This document shows positions 5,445 to 8,009 of a stretch of 8,009 nucleotides of DNA, in pieces (positions within the stretch are counted from its first letter, which is position 1; the number at the start of each line of letters is the position of its first letter). The stretch is taken from contig JAKAVU010000128.1 of assembly GCA_021817185.1 (NCBI GenBank), positions 1 to 8,009 of the forward strand. The letters run 5' to 3'. The notes under the pieces were generated by a model that saw only the letters and a program-made list of their open reading frames with translations, ran no database searches and was not told the origin of the DNA. The position numbers were made by a program, and so were the translations under genes. The stretch is from a bacterium. Its GTDB lineage: Bacteria > Chloroflexota > Dormibacteria > UBA8260 > Bog-877.

Positions 5445-6194
5445 GTGAGTAGGTCGTTGGCCCGTGAGTCCGAGCGCAGTCCTCTAGGGTTGCGGGCAAA
5501 TGGCCCCGGTCGTGCTCCCACTGGTCGTCCCGTGGCGGCAAGCCTCACGGTGGCAGGGCAGACCTTGGAGAGGGTGCGTCCGACGCAAGACCGGCGGCTT
5601 GCGGAGGTACTGGTAGGACCAAAGGGGAAGGACTCCTCTGTGCTCGCCATTGGGCGCCGGATGGCGGCTACGGTGGACGAGGTGGCCGAACTGACGGTCC
5701 GCGACCTTGGTGACGACCGGGCCGCCCGTGCCGCCCAACAGGCGGCCACAGGGCGGCTCTGTGAGATCGCCAGGCTCGGGAGATCGGTGGACATCCACCT
5801 CGTCTGCTGCACCCAGAGACCGGATGCCGAGGCGGTGCCGGGGCAGCTGAAGGCCAACCTCGACGGCACGGTCGCCTTCCGGGTCAGAGCCGCCGTGAAC
5901 AGCTTCATCCTGCTCGACAGCGACAAGGCCTCTCTGCTGCCGCCGCACCCGGGCCGGGCGATCTTCGCCCATGAGACCGTGGAGGAGCTCCAGGCGGTCG
6001 ACTGCTCGGTGGAGGAGAGCCGGAAACTGCTACTCGCCAGGTGGGGTTCCGGGAGAGTCTCACCCACCACTGGCCCTGTATCACAGTGGTGGCAAAGTAC
6101 ATCCCGAGTTCAGACGAGCTCTCAGGTCCATCGCCATGGGAGACCCCAGGACTCTGAGAGCCGGAGTGGACACGCTCCCATGCACCGTCCGTGA
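5445..6194 (+). pseudogene. FtsK/SpoIIIE-type DNA translocase, C-terminal motor remnant lacking Walker A
   Basis: FtsK/SpoIIIE and the related Tra proteins are hexameric ATPases that pump double-stranded DNA during division or conjugation. The recognisable part is residues 77-200 (5673-6044): Walker B TVDEVAEL (77-83) and RLCEIARLGRSVDIHLV (104-120). Then come TQRPDAEAVPGQLKANL (123-139), VAFRVRAAVNSFILLD (143-158), PGRAIF and a helix ending LLLARW. In the family the P-loop GxxGxGKS lies about 80-150 residues before Walker B. Here the preceding sequence (5445-5672) has no P-loop and is Arg/Gly-rich. After W200 the frame runs on for about 49 low-complexity residues to 6194, where a normal protein would stop. 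I infer loss of the 5' part and of the normal stop. Proteins of this size range are common in integrative conjugative elements, consistent with the att remnant at 1258. Confidence 0.74.
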
Positions 6195-6402
6195 CGAACT
6201 CCAGGACGGGCTGCTGGTTTTCCTCGAGGCACTCACCGACGGCGAGCAGTCCCTCTCGGTGGCGCTCCTCACCCACGGCGGCAGGAGCTATCCGTTCTGG
6301 GCCAGCTCCCACAACATCGAGGTGGCAATCAGCGCAGCGGCGCCATTCCTGCCCGTCCTCATCAGCGCCCACTCGGCTTTAGGCTCCGTGCCACAGGAGT
6401 GA
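6136..6402 (+). CDS. Small hypothetical protein (88 residues)
   Basis: The product starts MGDPRTLRAGVDTLPCTV and continues DELQDGLLVFLEALTDG, VALLTHGGRSYPFW and HNIEVAISAAAPFLPVLISA. Third codon positions are strongly GC-rich, unlike a shadow frame. The frame is open upstream, and HPEFRRALRSIAMGDP also looks protein-like, so the original protein may have been longer and lost its start. ATG 6136 has no clear ribosome site. It begins inside the run-on tail of the FtsK remnant, in another frame. It has no signal peptide and I recognise no family. It may be a real small gene or a fragment of a larger one. Confidence 0.45.
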   Translation: MGDPRTLRAGVDTLPCTVRDELQDGLLVFLEALTDGEQSLSVALLTHGGRSYPFWASSHNIEVAISAAAPFLPVLISAHSALGSVPQE

Positions 6403-6464
6403 ACGAGCTGGTCGAGGGGATCTGTTAGAGACTCACCCCGAACGTGATGCGGAGATCCTAGACA

Positions 6465-6487
6465 ATCGGCCGATGTCCACCAGGTGG
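6465..6487. promoter_or_regulatory. Two adjacent palindromes before the methyltransferase gene
   Basis: The perfect palindrome ATCGGCCGAT (6465-6474) is followed two bases later by CCACC-A-GGTGG (6477-6487). Both lie 50-75 bases before the preferred methyltransferase start and could be operator sites. I could not place a convincing promoter around them, and short GC palindromes are common in such DNA. Confidence 0.25.
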
Positions 6488-6537
6488 CAACCTCTGGGGC
6501 CGGCCTGGCTTCCTGGGCCTGGGACACGAGAGCCGCG

Positions 6538-7386
6538 ATGCCGAATAATGGTCGTCCGATGAGCAAAGAGGGAGCCGGAGATCAGCACCGGCGCATATGC
6601 TCCCATGCGTACACCTTTGGTGACAGCGACCCGGAGGGTCGGCGTCTAGAGCTGGTCCATGAGGTGTTTTGCCCCGCCTCGGCCGCCCTCCTCAGGCGCG
6701 TGGTGGCCAGACCTGTCGCGCTTTCCTATGACCTGGGATGTGGCACCGGGAACACGACGCGCCTGGTGGCGAGCATCACTAAAGCGACCACCACCGTAGG
6801 CCTGGACACTTCGGAGTCCCATCTGACCAGGGCCCGTGCTCGGGTCACTCCGGGACTCCGTTACGTCTGCCACGACATCACCCAGTTCCCCTTCCCGGCG
6901 GGACCGGCCGATCTGATCTTCGCCAGGCTGCTCCTCGCCCATCTGGTTCAGCCTGCTGCGATCGCTCGGAGCTGGGCCACCCAGCTGTGCGCGGGCGGAA
7001 CCCTGGTGGTCGATGAGATCGAGTGGATCCGCACCGAGCAGCCAATCCTGGCTGCTCATCTGGAGCTGGTCACTGCCCTGGTAGCCGCCACTGGAGCTCG
7101 AATGTGCGCAGGGCCGCTCCTCTGGGCATTGGCGAACACTCCCGAGCTGGACCGCCTGCTGACCGAGGTGGTGGAGGTTCGTGTCCCCACGGCACTCGCG
7201 GCTGAGATGTTCGCGATCAGCCTGGCAACGTGGGGTGACCAAGCCGTGGTCCAGCACCTCTGCACGGAGGGCCATCGTCGCCGACTCGCTCGGGGGTTGA
7301 CCCGGCTTTCCACCTCGACGGAGATTGGCGAGATCACATGGGGCCTTCACCAGGCCGCCTATCGGCGACGGGGAGTCCCGAGGTAA
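6538..7386 (+). CDS. Class I SAM-dependent methyltransferase
   Basis: The product has 282 residues from ATG 6538, where GAGAG lies about seven bases upstream. ATG 6559 is an alternative, and the frame opens further upstream without support. Motif I is YDLGCGTGNTTRLVA (64-78), the glycine-rich SAM loop. The acidic residue at the end of strand 2 is in TVGLDTSE (D90). CHDI (111-114) and ADLIFARLLLAHL (124-136) fit strands 3 and 4, and GGTLVVDEIEW (153-163) strand 5. The N-terminal YTFGDSDPEGRRLELVHEVF is characteristic of an actinobacterial subgroup of Methyltransf_25-type enzymes. These are cytosolic enzymes acting on small molecules, but the substrate cannot be read from sequence. The gene is full length and intact. 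It is convergent with the Nudix gene, and no biosynthetic neighbours suggest a pathway. Confidence 0.88.
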   Translation: MPNNGRPMSKEGAGDQHRRICSHAYTFGDSDPEGRRLELVHEVFCPASAALLRRVVARPVALSYDLGCGTGNTTRLVASITKATTTVGLDTSESHLTRARARVTPGLRYVCHDITQFPFPAGPADLIFARLLLAHLVQPAAIARSWATQLCAGGTLVVDEIEWIRTEQPILAAHLELVTALVAATGARMCAGPLLWALANTPELDRLLTEVVEVRVPTALAAEMFAISLATWGDQAVVQHLCTEGHRRRLARGLTRLSTSTEIGEITWGLHQAAYRRRGVPR

Positions 7387-7406
7387 GTGCTCCTGACCGA
7401 GGCCCG

Positions 7407-7440
7407 CAGGCGAGCATGCTGATCACTAGCTGGTCGCCTG
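7407..7440. terminator. Inverted repeat between convergent genes, possible bidirectional terminator
   Basis: CAGGCGA (7407-7413) and TCGCCTG (7434-7440) form a perfect seven-pair stem with a 20-base loop. It lies 20 bases after the methyltransferase stop and about 70 bases past the Nudix stop. No T-run follows on either strand, so if it terminates transcription it is of the U-poor kind. The long loop lowers confidence. Confidence 0.4.
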
Positions 7441-7508
7441 GTGTCGCTTCTCGGTGACTTAACTCGGGCAAGAGCGATGCAGCGGCGGGAAGCAGATGGC
7501 CGGGCCCC

Positions 7509-7997
7509 TCAGGGATACCCCTCGTCGGGGATGCGCTCGAAGGGCTCCTCCAAACCATCCAGAAAGGCGACCAGCCCCTCTGGGTACACGGTGTCGGTGG
7601 TTGCCCGCAGCTCATTGACCGACCACCAGCGATGCTCCTGAACAACTCGGCGTTCGTTCTCGGTCCAGCCAGAGTCACTGATGTCGAAGTGGTCGCAGCG
7701 AACCCGGAAGTAGGCTTCCTCTTGGGAGTAGTGGACGCCCTCGAACTCGTACTCGATCTGGCGCTGTAGCACGATGGGGCCGAGGTCCTGCGCGTCCAGT
7801 CCGGTTTCCTCTCTCAGCTCCCGCCGGGCCGAATCCTCCGCCGACTCCCCAGGCTCGACGGCGCCACCTGGCGGGAACCACCACGTGCCCGCCTCCGGTC
7901 GAGCCGGATCGCCACAACGAAAGAGCAGGGATAGCCCGGACTCGTCCACCAAAATGATCCGCCCGGCTCTTCGCTGCCTTGCCGGTTGGTCCGCCAT
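7509..7997 (-). CDS. Nudix hydrolase
   Basis: The product has 162 residues from ATG 7997. Nudix enzymes cleave nucleoside diphosphates linked to another group, using a divalent metal. The Nudix box is complete: G45, E51, then RELREETGL (59-67), which satisfies GX5EX7REUXEEXGU. The segment before it (AGTWWFPPGGAVEPGE, 36-51) and the strand RAGRIILVDESGLSLLFR are normal for the fold. The later EHRWWSVNEL and VYPEGLVAFLDGL form the usual C-terminal end. The size fits single-domain members acting on nucleotide or oxidised-nucleotide substrates; the actual substrate is not readable. No membrane or export signal is seen. The gene is intact and convergent with the methyltransferase. Only 12 bases lie before the start, so its promoter and most of its ribosome site are outside the window. 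Confidence 0.92.
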   Translation of the reverse strand: MADQPARQRRAGRIILVDESGLSLLFRCGDPARPEAGTWWFPPGGAVEPGESAEDSARRELREETGLDAQDLGPIVLQRQIEYEFEGVHYSQEEAYFRVRCDHFDISDSGWTENERRVVQEHRWWSVNELRATTDTVYPEGLVAFLDGLEEPFERIPDEGYP

Positions 7998-8009
7998 GCG
8001 TCCAGTATC

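Noticed and set aside
5420..6372. Minus-strand frames opposite the FtsK remnant
   Set aside because: They are Ser/Arg-rich shadows of a high-GC coding strand; the plus strand has FtsK motifs.
6646..7350. Minus-strand frame of 234 residues
   Set aside because: It is antisense to the methyltransferase, which has all SAM-binding motifs.

Overview
The window is high-GC, bacterial, and most likely actinobacterial; something near Acidimicrobiia is possible. That reading rests on GC-rich third codon positions, GTG/TTG starts, and the protein types: a RelA/SpoT-domain gene paired with a small ORF, HigBA, an FtsK-type ATPase and a Nudix hydrolase. No rRNA or other marker fixes the taxon. Coding density is low, and at least five genes are visibly broken, so this looks like a decaying accessory region or the scar of an integrated element.

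Left part (1-1310). A RelA/SpoT synthetase-domain gene has lost its N-terminal half. Its stop overlaps the ATG of a small partner ORF, which carries an in-frame TAG. About 390 bases further on, a 3' half of a tRNA (Thr, anticodon CGT) lies on the minus strand with no 5' half, as expected for the attachment site of an integrative element. A strong GC hairpin lies between them. If the tRNA fragment is an element boundary, the element lies to its right (1305 upward).

Middle (1310-3090). Short direct repeats flank the attachment site. A higBA toxin-antitoxin module follows on the minus strand; the toxin is reduced to its C-terminal half and the antitoxin has a one-base frameshift at a C6 run. About 470 bases without a convincing gene come next, then a small gene for an exported or membrane-anchored protein (2432-2887).

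3085-5430. Two uncharacterised minus-strand genes (4133 to 3085) overlap by four bases at TTGA and probably form an operon. Opposite them runs a plus-strand beta-propeller-like gene whose likely start is 4315. A possible promoter with an internal palindrome lies just before that start.

Right part (5431-8009). It holds an FtsK/SpoIIIE motor remnant that keeps Walker B and the downstream motor motifs but not Walker A. A small hypothetical ORF and an intact class I SAM-dependent methyltransferase follow. Last is an intact Nudix hydrolase, convergent with the methyltransferase and separated from it by an inverted repeat.

I found no CRISPR array, integrase, transposase or complete defence system. 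The most notable pattern is two decayed modules of the toxin-antitoxin type (a toxSAS-like Rel pair and HigBA) on either side of a tRNA attachment-site remnant, with an FtsK remnant further along.
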